The translations under genes and the position numbers were made by a program. The notes beneath the pieces are model-generated. The model was given only the letters and a program-made list of their open reading frames with translations, did no database searches and was not told the DNA's origin. Positions 18,775-27,685 of a DNA stretch of 64,000 nt are shown here, piece by piece. The first letter of the stretch is position 1; every line of letters begins with the position of its first letter. The stretch is from Pseudomonas sp. Fl4BN1 (lineage in GTDB: Bacteria; Pseudomonadota; Gammaproteobacteria; Pseudomonadales; Pseudomonadaceae): assembly GCF_009908285.1 (NCBI RefSeq), contig NZ_JAAARM010000004.1:1-64000 (forward strand), in the 5' to 3' direction.

Positions 18775-19254
18775 CTAGCGCACAACAATACCATGGGCCG
18801 CAAGATCACTTACCAATGTTTTTCTGCGTAACATCCCCGGGATCTTAAACACGCCTCGATATGCGTAATAAAGTGCACCTGGAATGAACAACAGACCCAA
18901 GCCATAGGTTGCAGTACCAATAATCACTCCCGCAGGAACTGCCCCCAATGCCATTAAAAACTCTTTCACCACACTAGACCTTACAACTTTTCGCATATTA
19001 TCAAGATCGCATTCCACTTTACCATTGCCTTTCTCAACAGCAATCAGAACGATTGACTTCTTGGCAAGATAATTATAATACCAAGTACAAGGACTATCAG
19101 TAACAAGTGCGCCATACCTTCTCAAATAGTCAACCATCGCAACTTCCTTGAAATGGAAAGTGTTACCATTAATATTCTCACACCTAACCCGATCATAAAG
19201 CGCATCAAAATCGCTACTCATTCTTAGGTTGAAGTTTTTTATAGCAAGTGTCAT
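18775..19254 (-). CDS. Hypothetical membrane protein
   Basis: The 159-residue protein has a polar N-terminal half and a hydrophobic stretch (about residues 100-132: FLMALGAVPAGVIIG, GLGLLFIPGALYYAY) able to form one or two membrane helices. A basic cytoplasmic tail with LRRKTLV follows. I do not recognise the family. The gene is isolated and more AT-rich than its neighbours. No strong ribosome site precedes the chosen ATG; a later ATG (MSSDFDALY, about 12 residues in) is possible. Confidence 0.55.
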   Translation of the reverse strand: MTLAIKNFNLRMSSDFDALYDRVRCENINGNTFHFKEVAMVDYLRRYGALVTDSPCTWYYNYLAKKSIVLIAVEKGNGKVECDLDNMRKVVRSSVVKEFLMALGAVPAGVIIGTATYGLGLLFIPGALYYAYRGVFKIPGMLRRKTLVSDLAAHGIVVR

Positions 19255-19419
19255 TTTTTGAGATAAGACATACCTTTCCTTAAGTATTGAAACTTATTCT
19301 TAATAGCCGTAGGAGACTAATGAGCAGGCGTAGTGCCTCACTAGGGACAAGTAAGTGGTTCAATCATCAAGATGAGCAGGGTCACAAGCAGTGCGGCAGA
19401 TCATGGTGCGACGGCGGCA

Positions 19420-19722
19420 TCATGCCTCGCATATGGCGCCGGGCAGTTCAGACACAATCACGTAATGGTCTAGACCGGTCAGGCTCCGCACCAGTGTGAA
19501 TCCGCTGACCTGACGAACAGCCCGAACCTCAGGGGTCACGACGGTCATACCGTCGCTACTCACGCGTGACAGGTCGCCGTAGACCAAGGCTGTGAGCCGA
19601 TCACCGACTCGCGCGGCATCAAGCAGGTACGCGTCAATCGTGACGTCCCAATCAATCTTGGCTGCCTGGACGACCTGCAATGGAAGTTCGATCAATTCAC
19701 ACGCACTCAAGCTACTCACCAT
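19420..19722 (-). CDS. Hypothetical protein, second gene of a coupled pair
   Basis: The 100-residue cytoplasmic protein has beta-rich patterns (DRLTALVYGDLSRV, GMTVVTPEVRAV, HYVIVSELPG). It is unrecognised. Its ATG is embedded in the end of the upstream frame (GGAATGGTGA), giving a 7-base overlap. This supports both frames as a translationally coupled pair. No domain or catalytic motif is seen. Confidence 0.5.
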   Translation of the reverse strand: MVSSLSACELIELPLQVVQAAKIDWDVTIDAYLLDAARVGDRLTALVYGDLSRVSSDGMTVVTPEVRAVRQVSGFTLVRSLTGLDHYVIVSELPGAICEA

Positions 19723-19937
19723 TCCTCACACAATTTCAATAGTTCTTCCGGGGTCGATCGGCAGCTTCTGCCGGATGTCCGCGCAGATTCGAAAGCAACC
19801 GACACCCACACACCGTGTCGTCGCCGAATTAGTGAGAGCACCCGAACGCCCAGTAATTTGCCTGCTCGACAAGCCATACCTACGCTGGTGATACACCGCG
19901 CCGAAATGCACATCGCACCCAGCCTCGGCGAGCTCAT
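19716..19937 (-). CDS. Hypothetical small protein, first gene of a coupled pair
   Basis: This 73-residue frame ends STPEELLKLCEEW and overlaps the start of the next gene by 7 bases (ATGGTGA). Its middle (AGKLLGVRVLSLIRRRHGVW) reads like a genuine basic strand-helix segment. A competing 61-residue frame covers nearly the same bases (19726-19911). I prefer this one because of the coupled overlap and its more protein-like composition. Function is unknown. Confidence 0.4.
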   Translation of the reverse strand: MSSPRLGAMCISARCITSVGMACRAGKLLGVRVLSLIRRRHGVWVSVAFESARTSGRSCRSTPEELLKLCEEW

Positions 19938-19976
19938 CCAGCGGTGAATTGTGCTAACCCTACACTGAATTCCACA

Positions 19977-20705
19977 TCAAAGCTCAATCTCAAAGAATAG
20001 GTCAAAATCAGTATATTCACCGGGATAGCCCCGCGGGTTGGAGATCACCCTGCACCCTGCCAGCTCAACATCAATGCACTGATGCGTATGGCCGAACACC
20101 CACACATCGGCCTTCTCAATTAGCGTCGACCACTCATTGGTGTAGGCAGCGTTAAGGTGCCTCTCATCCTTCACCCCGGCCACGAATGACGTTGGAGCAT
20201 GGCGGGTAACGACGATCGTTTTGCCTTCAAATTGTTGGTCAAGCTGGTCGGCTAACCATGCTCTAGCCGCACGGTTGCGGGCAATGAGGTCATCGGCCCT
20301 TAAACGTCTGTAGTTTTCCGTCCGGATGTATTTGAAGTCGCTCATCCACTCCCCGGCCATATTGCTGGCCGCGACCTGGTCGCCAGTGCTCGTGAAGTCC
20401 GTCCATGCGGTCGTACCAAGGAATCTGATGCCGTTGAGGATCAGTTTCTCGTTTTCCAAAACATGAACGTGACTTAAGGCCGCGTCCTTCATCTTCTGAA
20501 GCGTGCGATCGATATGACCGTCGTAAAATTCGTGGTTGCCATTGATGTAGGCGACGGAGCAGCTAAATGTATCGTTTGCCCATTTGATACCCCGGGCTTT
20601 TTTGTCGATGTCACCAGCCAAAATCACGAGGTCGGTGTCTGAGCAGTCTGGAGCGTCCCAGGCTTCGAACTCGTTGTGCAGGTCACAGTAAATTCGAACT
20701 CTCAA
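19977..20705 (-). CDS. Calcineurin-like metallophosphoesterase
   Basis: The start is set at TTG 20703-20705, which has GGAGG six bases upstream and puts the metal motif at the N-terminus; an ATG 36 bases earlier has no such site. Metal motifs follow the family order: an N-terminal IYCDLHNEF (D-x-H), LVILAGDID (GD), YINGNHEFYDG (GNHE), then a late His region TRHAPTS and VFGHTHQCID (GHTH). Such enzymes hydrolyse phosphodiesters or phosphomonoesters of nucleotides, proteins or nucleic acids; the substrate cannot be told. It is a single gene on the minus strand, 242 residues, with no signal peptide. Confidence 0.85.
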   Translation of the reverse strand: MRVRIYCDLHNEFEAWDAPDCSDTDLVILAGDIDKKARGIKWANDTFSCSVAYINGNHEFYDGHIDRTLQKMKDAALSHVHVLENEKLILNGIRFLGTTAWTDFTSTGDQVAASNMAGEWMSDFKYIRTENYRRLRADDLIARNRAARAWLADQLDQQFEGKTIVVTRHAPTSFVAGVKDERHLNAAYTNEWSTLIEKADVWVFGHTHQCIDVELAGCRVISNPRGYPGEYTDFDLFFEIEL

Positions 20706-20929
20706 ACACTGGCCTCCTTTGGCGGGCAAACATTTGACCAAGCGATAGATTGCGATGCGATTTAGCGATTAATTGAATGTCAGCAGCCAGTTCAACCCCT
20801 TCGAGGACTGAGGATGGGGCTAGCTCTACCTCATGAGAACTGACTCATCCTTTCCCCCCTCCTTGCCAGCAGCCTTAACTAATGCGCACTGTTCAGAAGA
20901 TCGGTCGAGCAGTTTTATACACCATATGA

Positions 20930-20945
20930 CGTGTAACTGTACACG
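20930..20945 (+). promoter_or_regulatory. Inverted repeat, likely autoregulatory operator
   Basis: CGTGTA-ACTG-TACACG is a perfect 6-bp inverted repeat with a 4-bp spacer, ending five bases before the GTG of the Xre gene. A TATACA hexamer (20916-20921) just upstream could be the -10. This placement suits autorepression by the downstream HTH protein. Confidence 0.5.
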
Positions 20946-20950
20946 ACAAC

Positions 20951-21466
20951 GTGGCTACATCCTCGCTTTTTGAGGGCATAGTCTTGTTGAAGCCAGCGCT
21001 GGCGGCAGTCGTTCGAGCAGTTCGAGGGAATCTGGGCTTCACTCAGGAAAACCTGGCCCATGCAGCATCTCGCACATACTTGAGCAAAATCGAGAATGCC
21101 GAGAGCAGCCCCACTATTGATAAATTCGTAGAGCTCGCCGAGGCTCTCGGTATGAGCCCTCTGGCTTTCATGGCACTGGTTCTCTCGACGCGCGACAAGA
21201 CTCCCTCCTCCACTTTGCTCGCAAAAGCCGCCGAGGAACTGGAGGCGCTACAAGAACGCGTCAGCGACGATGATATCGCCGCGCATCTTGCTGGATTTGA
21301 TCTAGTGAAGCGGCCTGCTGCGCGACCAGTAAACCTGGTCAAGCTGAAAAAAGTGCTGGAGTGCAAGGAGATTGGCTTGAGCAAAGCAGAGACCGCGAGG
21401 CGACTCGGGATAAGTCGATCAACCGTGGGGTTTCTTTGGGAGCGGTCGGTGCCAGCTGAAGGCTGA
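20951..21466 (+). CDS. Xre-family transcriptional regulator with a second C-terminal helix-turn-helix
   Basis: The start is GTG. The 171-residue protein has an N-terminal HTH_3 domain (about 18-68: LGFTQENLAHAASRTYLSKI, then IENAESSPTIDKFVELAEAL). A linker precedes a C-terminal Hin/recombinase-like HTH (LSKAETARRLGISRSTVGFL, about 142-163). A perfect inverted repeat lies immediately upstream, so it probably represses itself. Two DNA-binding modules in one small Xre protein are uncommon, but this arrangement is seen in regulators on mobile islands. The target genes are not evident. Confidence 0.85.
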   Translation: MATSSLFEGIVLLKPALAAVVRAVRGNLGFTQENLAHAASRTYLSKIENAESSPTIDKFVELAEALGMSPLAFMALVLSTRDKTPSSTLLAKAAEELEALQERVSDDDIAAHLAGFDLVKRPAARPVNLVKLKKVLECKEIGLSKAETARRLGISRSTVGFLWERSVPAEG

Positions 21467-21655
21467 CTGACTCAGAGAGAAGCTTGCAGCATGCCAGGCC
21501 AGACCAAGCCTCAAGGTAAGTCAACTGCCCTTACAAGCCTCAAGAACCGCCCATAGCTCGATGGCTTTAGGTAATCAAATTTTCCGCTCGCGCCTTGACG
21601 GTGCACCCAGCCAAAACGAAAAATGGCAATTTGCCTGCCACAAGATAGGGAATTC

Positions 21656-22414
21656 ATGTTGCTGAAACAACCTCACCCAAGAGCCAATACCCCTCGTGTG
21701 TCGCTTGTTGAGATCGCCGGTGAGAACGCGCTTGCGAGAGTCGAAATCGTACCGATGACTTCAAAGCACACTACGTGGTGGCAAAAGGAAGTACAGCCAA
21801 TCATTGAGAATAATTACCGCGACCTAGCTGATACGAAAAGCACTAAAAAAGTCCGTGCTGATCGTGGATGGAAATGGCCGCGCATCCGCCGCCTTTTATA
21901 TGTTCACAATATCGGTCACGTTGGAACCTGGATAGGCGCACATGCAATTGGCCTAACCATGGTAGCCATCAACAAAGAAGATGAGCGGATTCCCGTGGGA
22001 CTACTTACCTTCGTGCCCAGTTACCTCTGCAGAGCCGATAAATTCGGGCGCAAGACCTACATGTGGTTTGTATCAGCAGCGCCGAAAGAAATTTATAGCA
22101 AGCATCTCGATGGCGATACCCTGGAAGGCGTGGCCAAGGCGCTTTTCGATGCAGCCATCCTCGAATCCTACAAATGCAAACTAGACGGTTCGCTTCTATT
22201 ACACGCCTCTCCTGACGGAGGCATCAAACTCGTCGACATCTACGAGGACATGGGCTTTCGGCGCCTGAGGCCAGTTTTGGGCCCGCTCACCTTTTACAGA
22301 TGGCGCAAAAGAAGCCAGTACATGACGCTGAACTCTACAGGCGCCTTGAATCTGAGCAAAGAAAACGACGTCTATCGGAGTAATCTTGGCCCCTCTGGCA
22401 AACCGAGCACGTAA
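21656..22414 (+). CDS. GNAT-like acetyltransferase-fold protein
   Basis: From ATG 21656 (AGGG a few bases upstream) 252 residues are read; the frame is open from 21623. The centre and C-terminus resemble a diverged GNAT fold: VGLLTFVPSYLC, FVSAAPKE, then DGSLLLHASPDGGIKLVDIY and EDMGFRRLRP, where the last part matches the usual 'Y-x-x-x-GF' end. The Q/RxxGxG acetyl-CoA loop is not clear. The substrate is unknown. It is followed after 100 bases by a small acidic protein in the same direction. Confidence 0.6.
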   Translation: MLLKQPHPRANTPRVSLVEIAGENALARVEIVPMTSKHTTWWQKEVQPIIENNYRDLADTKSTKKVRADRGWKWPRIRRLLYVHNIGHVGTWIGAHAIGLTMVAINKEDERIPVGLLTFVPSYLCRADKFGRKTYMWFVSAAPKEIYSKHLDGDTLEGVAKALFDAAILESYKCKLDGSLLLHASPDGGIKLVDIYEDMGFRRLRPVLGPLTFYRWRKRSQYMTLNSTGALNLSKENDVYRSNLGPSGKPST

Positions 22415-22514
22415 CACTTTTGAGAGGCCAGCCATGGCGTCACGCCGAGTATTAGACAGGGCTTTACAGCCGCTGATACGCCCGTGCTAGTCTGATTCAT
22501 ATATGGAGGTAATC

Positions 22515-22847
22515 ATGGATCACGTAGAAGAGAACAAGCATCTGGGACTGCTGGCGCAAGCTGCCAAAATGGCCCTAGGGAAAAACTTTGATCTGCGCAG
22601 CGCCGAAGGGCTTGAGGCTCTTCGCGACTTTGCCAAAGAAATCGCAGCGACCCCGGACTCGGATGAGTCCGAGCGGATCCTGGATTTAATGGAAAGCCTG
22701 GATCCTGAAGAGCCGGAACTCATTCATATAACTCCAAAAATTGGAGTTCAGCGAGTTGAGTGTTTCATCCCTCAGAACCAGCGAGTACTCAAAAAAGGCC
22801 GAAGCTATAGTTCAGCGAGCCAACGTGGTTTCGACCCCAAATCTTAA
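22515..22847 (+). CDS. Hypothetical small acidic protein
   Basis: The ATG at 22515 has GGAGG five bases upstream, so an in-frame ATG at 22503 that lies in that site is rejected. The ~110-residue protein is helical and acidic in its first two-thirds (GLEALRDFAKEIAATPDSDE, RILDLMESLDPEEPELIH), with a basic tail. The composition suits a small partner or inhibitor protein. I do not recognise it. It lies downstream of the GNAT-like gene and could be co-transcribed. Confidence 0.55.
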   Translation: MDHVEENKHLGLLAQAAKMALGKNFDLRSAEGLEALRDFAKEIAATPDSDESERILDLMESLDPEEPELIHITPKIGVQRVECFIPQNQRVLKKGRSYSSASQRGFDPKS

Positions 22848-23776
22848 TGCTGCTGCCGGCGCTTCGTGACTCAGGGCAAGGCTTATCCGCCCTATTGTCT
22901 CAACGCTGCTGGCGATAGCTCCTGAGCAACCTGGCAGTTCACTCCAAAGGCAGGCCCGTGTAGGTAGGTTGCGACATATCCAACAGCCCAGCAGCGCCGC
23001 CCGATGCTATCTGGCATACCGCCTTTCATCCCCCTCTGCGGAAAAAAGCTCACCTTTAATACTGCCAGAATACGAATAGTGCAATATCTTCGGATCTCAT
23101 TGAAAGGTAGAACGCGGCTCAGTTACAGAATAACGACGCGCAACCGTTAATAAATGTCTTAAAAGCAGCAGTGAAGTCACCAAGGATGAAGTCAGCCCTC
23201 AGCTCGACACCTCGGCCCCAGAGAAGCCGGGCAACGCTGCAAATGGATCGCGCTGAGCTACAGTGCCTAACTGTGAGTTCGTGAAAAAAACCACCTTTCG
23301 AGGTGTTTTTTGGCTTGCCGTGGACTACCCCAAGTACCGCTGACATCTTCAGCCTATAGGTTTGGATGCAGATGTTTAAGCCAACGCTTGGCTCACGTTA
23401 TCTAGACGGCTATCAAACGTCACCCTGGTCAGTCCTCCAGCTGATGGGCATCCTGCCCAGCTTCTGTGAGTTCCGAACGTCCTACCCAGCATGCAGCTTC
23501 TGCATACACCTCCAGCAATGCAGGCCGCTCCATTCAGCCCTTTGTTCTCCCTTCAACACGCTGCTCGTAGCCTTTCAACATAATGATCTGATAACCCACC
23601 TCATCATCCAGATATCTCAAGCCGAGCCTGCTGGCCGCAATCCGCAGTGCCCAGTATGCTCATCCTCACAATAGCCATTGGCCATATAGATAGGCTTAGG
23701 GTCATACGCTCGATTCACGCTGGACTCTGCTCCCCGCGCTGGATCGCCACGATGAATCTGATACGGACATTACCCG
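22848..23776. other. Long non-coding stretch
   Basis: About 930 bases carry no gene I can support. Frames at 23119-23346 (minus) and 23366-23674 (plus) have no family resemblance and poor starts. The only clear structure is the terminator-like hairpin at 23284-23311. The stretch separates the regulator/GNAT group from the defence-like block. Confidence 0.5.
23284..23311. terminator. Bidirectional intrinsic terminator-like hairpin
   Basis: A run of seven A, stem CACCT, UUCG-type tetraloop TTCG, stem AGGTG and a run of six T form a compact hairpin that would terminate on either strand. No recognised gene ends directly at it, so it may mark the end of an unannotated transcript. Confidence 0.6.
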
Positions 23777-24598
23777 ATGTTGCTCTTTGACCTGATCAAA
23801 CTCTGGGAGCCTGCTTTCACTCCGGGCCATACCAAGGTTCATCTAGCCCGATTTAACGGCGAAGAACGCCCGCTAGACGTATTCCTGGAAGGCCGTTTTG
23901 ATAAATGGCAATCATGGCAATCCCAGAGGAATTTCGAGAAGGAGTATGTCGTTTCACTGATCCAGGCCGAGCGCACTACTCGCTGGCTTTTTGCAGGTCT
24001 ATTTCGCAGGAAGGGTTGTCTCGATTACACCACGCCGCGAAATCACCACATCTACGAGCTGGAACGTATCGAAGGTGCCGAAGAATGGGTCGGTCGCCTC
24101 TATCTCAAGAGCACGTACAAGCAGCGCAATTCATACCCACTAGGAACCACGCTAGTGAATGACCTTGTCGTCTCGGAGCTGCTTCCCAAACGCCTCACCA
24201 TAGGTGATTTCCCAGGGTTCAAGTCAGTCAACTTGACCAAGGAGCATCTGGATATCGTCGTACGTCAGAACATTCCAACCTGGCGCGCAGCATTGTCGAA
24301 TGTTAAGGGCGTCTATCTAATCACTGACAGTGAGACCGGCAAACTGTATGTCGGCAAGGCCGACGGCGAATGCGGCATTTGGGGACGCTGGTGCACATAC
24401 GCGGCGACCGCACACGGTGGCAACGTTGCCCTGAAAAAGGAGTTTGGCATCGACGCCCTTCCCGGGCGACAGCAGCACCTTAGATTCTCAATTCTGGAGA
24501 TCGCTGATATACACGCCATGCCAGGAGAGATCGATACGCGAGAAAGCCACTGGAAGCAGATTCTGCTAAGCCGAGAATTTGGCTACAACCTGAACTGA
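23777..24598 (+). CDS. GIY-YIG nuclease-domain protein
   Basis: The 273-residue protein has an N-terminal domain of unknown type (about 1-165). A GIY-YIG domain follows at about 170-273: GVYLITDSETGKLYVGKADG (GVY ... YVG, the variant GIY-YIG strands), WGRWCTYAATAHGG (helix with Arg) and a late Glu (DTRESHWKQ). The family cuts DNA with one metal ion and is common in homing enzymes and restriction enzymes. No zinc finger or recognition domain was identified. It stands at the left edge of a block with a TIR protein and a second GIY-YIG protein, so a defence role is plausible. Confidence 0.8.
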   Translation: MLLFDLIKLWEPAFTPGHTKVHLARFNGEERPLDVFLEGRFDKWQSWQSQRNFEKEYVVSLIQAERTTRWLFAGLFRRKGCLDYTTPRNHHIYELERIEGAEEWVGRLYLKSTYKQRNSYPLGTTLVNDLVVSELLPKRLTIGDFPGFKSVNLTKEHLDIVVRQNIPTWRAALSNVKGVYLITDSETGKLYVGKADGECGIWGRWCTYAATAHGGNVALKKEFGIDALPGRQQHLRFSILEIADIHAMPGEIDTRESHWKQILLSREFGYNLN

Positions 24599-24703
24599 GG
24601 AGCACTGCAGGCAACGTGTCCAGAATTGGTTGCCAGCGGCTAACGCAAGCACATGCGTCATGAGCGAAGGGCTCATGACGGCCAAACACTAGGAGTATTA
24701 CCC

Positions 24704-24922
24704 ATGGTCATCTGCGAAGGTCAATTGCGCGGCGCATTCAAAGGCTTCAAAAATACGGACACCGTGTTTGAATTCTACGGCGGCAGGAAGTGGAAACAAG
24801 CGGTCTATCAGTACGAATATTTCTATGCCTACATGCCGCAAGCAAAGGTCATTCAGGAGGGGGGTGGATACGTACTCAAGGTGCAAGGCATGAGCAGCAG
24901 CGTTGCTGTCAGACCAGTCTGA
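24704..24922 (+). CDS. Hypothetical small protein
   Basis: The ATG at 24704 has a GGAG ribosome site upstream and gives 72 residues. The frame is open from 24653, but that part lacks sequence character. Aromatic-rich strands (TVFEFYGGRKWKQAVYQYEY, FYAYMPQAKVI) suggest a small beta-barrel fold. It is unrecognised. It lies 105 bases after the GIY-YIG gene in the same direction. Small proteins of this look are common passengers of integrative elements, but no function can be assigned. Confidence 0.55.
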   Translation: MVICEGQLRGAFKGFKNTDTVFEFYGGRKWKQAVYQYEYFYAYMPQAKVIQEGGGYVLKVQGMSSSVAVRPV

Positions 24923-25093
24923 AGCATCTTCGATTGGATTTCGGGGGGCTATGCTGAGCGCCCCTGAAGTCAGACATGAGGTCACTTGCTTGGACACATG
25001 TTAAGACTTGTGTAACGCGCACTATGGAGTAAGCAGTACAGTTTCCTCAAGTTCTAGATACAGCGCGAAGCGTGCGCCGATTGTGGCCGCCAC

Positions 25094-25519
25094 CTAGCGA
25101 TGTAACTCAGTGGATCGATGAAAATGAATTTCTGTTTGGTAGGCGGGCCATTGACCTGCCTGACGAATCAGATAGACCAACTCGGCTTCCACGGTTTCGA
25201 TGTCAAGACAATCACCATCGACAGCGTCGACCTGGCACCAGATGTCCATCGTCGCAGCAGAAAAATGACGACGCCAGGCATAACCGTGGTATCCGTTCTT
25301 GCCGTTGGCCGCCCACCCGATCCGAAGACGATTGCTCATCGATTGCTTGGTGATTCCGACGTAGACGGGGTATGAATGCCCCTCAACGCTGATCACGTAA
25401 AGCTTCGGAAGTCGAGATGTCGCCAGCCCGGAAAACCTCGACTTGTTCTCTGGGCACTTGATGGCAAAGGTCAGGGCATCAAACGTAAGCGCGTAACGTC
25501 CTACGTAGGTCATTTCCAT
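25094..25519 (-). CDS. GIY-YIG-like endonuclease-fold protein
   Basis: The 141-residue protein has KLYVISVEGHSYPVYVGITK (YVI ... YVGIT, first two strands of the GIY-YIG fold), followed by a helix with Arg (SMSNRLRIGW). A late Glu (ETVEAELVYLIRQAG) is in the position of the metal-binding residue. GGAG lies five bases before the ATG. It is a single-domain protein, smaller than the neighbouring GIY-YIG gene and on the opposite strand. Nuclease activity is inferred from motifs. Its 3' end faces the preceding small gene. Confidence 0.65.
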   Translation of the reverse strand: MEMTYVGRYALTFDALTFAIKCPENKSRFSGLATSRLPKLYVISVEGHSYPVYVGITKQSMSNRLRIGWAANGKNGYHGYAWRRHFSAATMDIWCQVDAVDGDCLDIETVEAELVYLIRQAGQWPAYQTEIHFHRSTELHR

Positions 25520-25623
25520 AGAAGCTCCTCATGAGAGCGACTGCATGCCAGATGGCGATACTGAGGAAACCAATGCCCCCCTTACCCACCAGATGCCAAC
25601 CCATTACAGGCTGGCTGGCTCAG

Positions 25624-26517
25624 TTACGCACGCATGACCTTGTTCCAATCAATCTCATGGCCAGCAGCTTCCAATTCTCGCCCCAGTGCTTGCTTCCAGC
25701 CATCCTTATCCATCGACTCCCAAACCACACCAGCAAAGTCACTTGGAATTTCCACAGCTCCTCGCTTCAGAGCGCACACTTTGGCACGGCCTAGGCGGCC
25801 TAGGAAATAACCCAATTCCAGCAACACATTTTGGCGAGCGCGAGGTTCTGACATCCCACCTTTCACACATCCTTCATCGTCCGGGGTGAGCAGTACTACA
25901 GCAAACCCGACATCACCATGTGCCTCGACCTTTTCCATAACTGTCCGGCCCTGATTCGCTTGCTCGTGCAAGATGATGGACTGAAAACCAAGTCGTTCAA
26001 GGAAACGAGCCACTGTTTCGCGGGCCGCATCATCATGGCCGTGCACGATGAACACCTTGCGAGAAAGCTCTTGCGAGCCCTTCGACGTATCATTCGCGGT
26101 ATGGGTTACCGGGGCTTGTTCATGGTCGGACAGGTCTTCCCTGAGCGTCCGCTGCGCCTCACCCAGCAGAGAGATGGACTGGGCAATGCTATCCTTCGTC
26201 CCTTGGACGTAATCGTGTCTGCGGGGATAGTCCTCAGAGAAAACACCTGGGGAGAAATGCAACTGGGCTGCAGATGAAAAACGATAGTAGATTGCTGTGT
26301 TTAGGCCGAAGCACCTATCCAAAGTATCCTCAATTGACGTAGACAACGCTACGAGTCTTGGCGAGTCCCCATCATCGTTGAGTTGGGATACATCAAATTC
26401 TTGGAGGTCATTGATGCGCTCCTGCAGGCGTTCAATTCCCCTCTCCATCTGAGCGGGAGACAGCAGAAACTTCGGAGCGACGTTGTTGGCGCCAGATTGG
26501 GATTTGCTACGTGCCAT
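25624..26517 (-). CDS. TIR-domain nucleotide-binding protein (Cap12/Pycsar-effector type, PF10137-like)
   Basis: The 297-residue protein is chosen from ATG 26515-26517, with AGGA eight bases upstream. A helical N-terminal domain (about 10-135) precedes a TIR-like domain (about 152-285): KVFIVHGHDDAARETVARFL, FQSIILHEQANQGRTVMEKV, FAVVLLTPDDEG, and RARQNVLLELGYFLGRLGR with the Glu expected of a TIR NADase. Relatives are effectors that degrade NAD+ when phage infection is sensed through cyclic nucleotides. No cyclase lies next to it. It sits 67 bases downstream of the Xre-peptidase gene and may be the last gene of that operon. Confidence 0.85.
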   Translation of the reverse strand: MARSKSQSGANNVAPKFLLSPAQMERGIERLQERINDLQEFDVSQLNDDGDSPRLVALSTSIEDTLDRCFGLNTAIYYRFSSAAQLHFSPGVFSEDYPRRHDYVQGTKDSIAQSISLLGEAQRTLREDLSDHEQAPVTHTANDTSKGSQELSRKVFIVHGHDDAARETVARFLERLGFQSIILHEQANQGRTVMEKVEAHGDVGFAVVLLTPDDEGCVKGGMSEPRARQNVLLELGYFLGRLGRAKVCALKRGAVEIPSDFAGVVWESMDKDGWKQALGRELEAAGHEIDWNKVMRA

Positions 26518-26584
26518 CAAACAATTCCTATGCGTGAATATGTAAGCAAAACGAGTGAGCGCACTCAGTGCGCTGCGTCTCGAA

Positions 26585-27685
26585 CTATTTCACCAATGCC
26601 AATGGTGCTGCGGGTACCTTCAGCATGAAGCGATCCACGACCAAAGCATCTGTGAGCCCAGAGTCCTTCAGGATTGTTCTCCAGCTCGAATGATCAAGCA
26701 GATCTACCGCCCTTTGTACCAAGGTGGGCGCTTCCATCTCGATCTGATCGTCGAGTTCTTCCCGCTTGGTGAAGCCGTTGCGACTGAGGTAGGTGAAGCC
26801 TGACCGGGCTTGATCCTGGGTGATCAGGTTGAGAGTCTGCGCACGGTAGATGATCGCCTTGAAGCTGACTTTCCATCGCAGCTTGAGCGCCCCTAATGCC
26901 GCCCAGTTCAGATACTGCCCGCGCATGGATGGGAACTCACCGCCAAAGCTTGCACGTGGCATGAGCAGCGCGCTAGCAAACTGATTTGCCTGAGCTTCGG
27001 TCGTTCGGCAACCCGTTTCAATACCCTGGTGCATCACAAGGTGGCCAAGCTCATGGGCAATGTCGAATCGATGCCGGCACGGATTTTCTTTGGCGGTGTT
27101 GCGCACGATCAGAGGACGCTTGTTGAACAATGAAAACGCATCGATACGATCATCAGCATCAGCAAGATTCACCACCAAAACGCCCGCCTTCTCTGCCAGC
27201 CGGGTGACATTGGCGATGGGGCCGATGCCTATCGAAAGTTCACGCCGAAACCCCTCTGCCGCCTTCTCAATGACGTCATCACTGGTCAGCGGCAATTCAA
27301 AAGGGTTGAAACCAACAGGAGGAAAATCAACCTCTTGTTCAAGCTCGTTGACCAACAACTCAAAGAGCTCTACTTGGGATGCAATGCTCTTTTTGATAGT
27401 CTGCGTCGACGATCGCAGACTGCGAAAATGGCACTGTTCCAGCTCTACAGAACCTCGGCGCGGGCTCGACAGAAAGTCTTCCGTTACCCCTAGGGCTTTG
27501 GTCAGCACCTGGATCTGGGCGCGGTTCGGAATGGAATTGATTTCTAGCTTGTGAGCGTACTGTCGGCTCACCCCGAGCAGATCACCCAGCTCAGCAAGCG
27601 ACAAGCCAGCAGCGCACCGAGCCAATCTCAGTTTGTCAGGTGAAAACTCAGCTTCAAAAGCAAGCTGTTGTGTTCTGTCATCCAT
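26585..27685 (-). CDS. Xre-ImmA/IrrE fusion: HTH plus M78-type metallopeptidase
   Basis: The 366-residue protein has an Xre HTH (about 16-70: LRLARCAAGLSLAELGDLLG, then VSRQYAHKLE) and a zinc peptidase domain (about 140-280) with the HExxH-type motif HELGHLVMHQG. RHRFDIAHELGHL and TEAQANQFASALLMP are diagnostic of ImmA/IrrE. Such proteins cleave or control a repressor and occur in mobile elements and as toxin-antitoxin components. Its ATG overlaps the stop of the upstream gene (ATGGATGA, 8 bases). That protein is the likely partner, and the TIR gene lies downstream. Confidence 0.88.
   Translation of the reverse strand: MDDRTQQLAFEAEFSPDKLRLARCAAGLSLAELGDLLGVSRQYAHKLEINSIPNRAQIQVLTKALGVTEDFLSSPRRGSVELEQCHFRSLRSSTQTIKKSIASQVELFELLVNELEQEVDFPPVGFNPFELPLTSDDVIEKAAEGFRRELSIGIGPIANVTRLAEKAGVLVVNLADADDRIDAFSLFNKRPLIVRNTAKENPCRHRFDIAHELGHLVMHQGIETGCRTTEAQANQFASALLMPRASFGGEFPSMRGQYLNWAALGALKLRWKVSFKAIIYRAQTLNLITQDQARSGFTYLSRNGFTKREELDDQIEMEAPTLVQRAVDLLDHSSWRTILKDSGLTDALVVDRFMLKVPAAPLALVK

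Noticed and set aside
23119..23346. A 75-codon minus-strand frame in the gene-free stretch
   Set aside because: It covers the terminator hairpin, has no ribosome site and no recognisable protein features.
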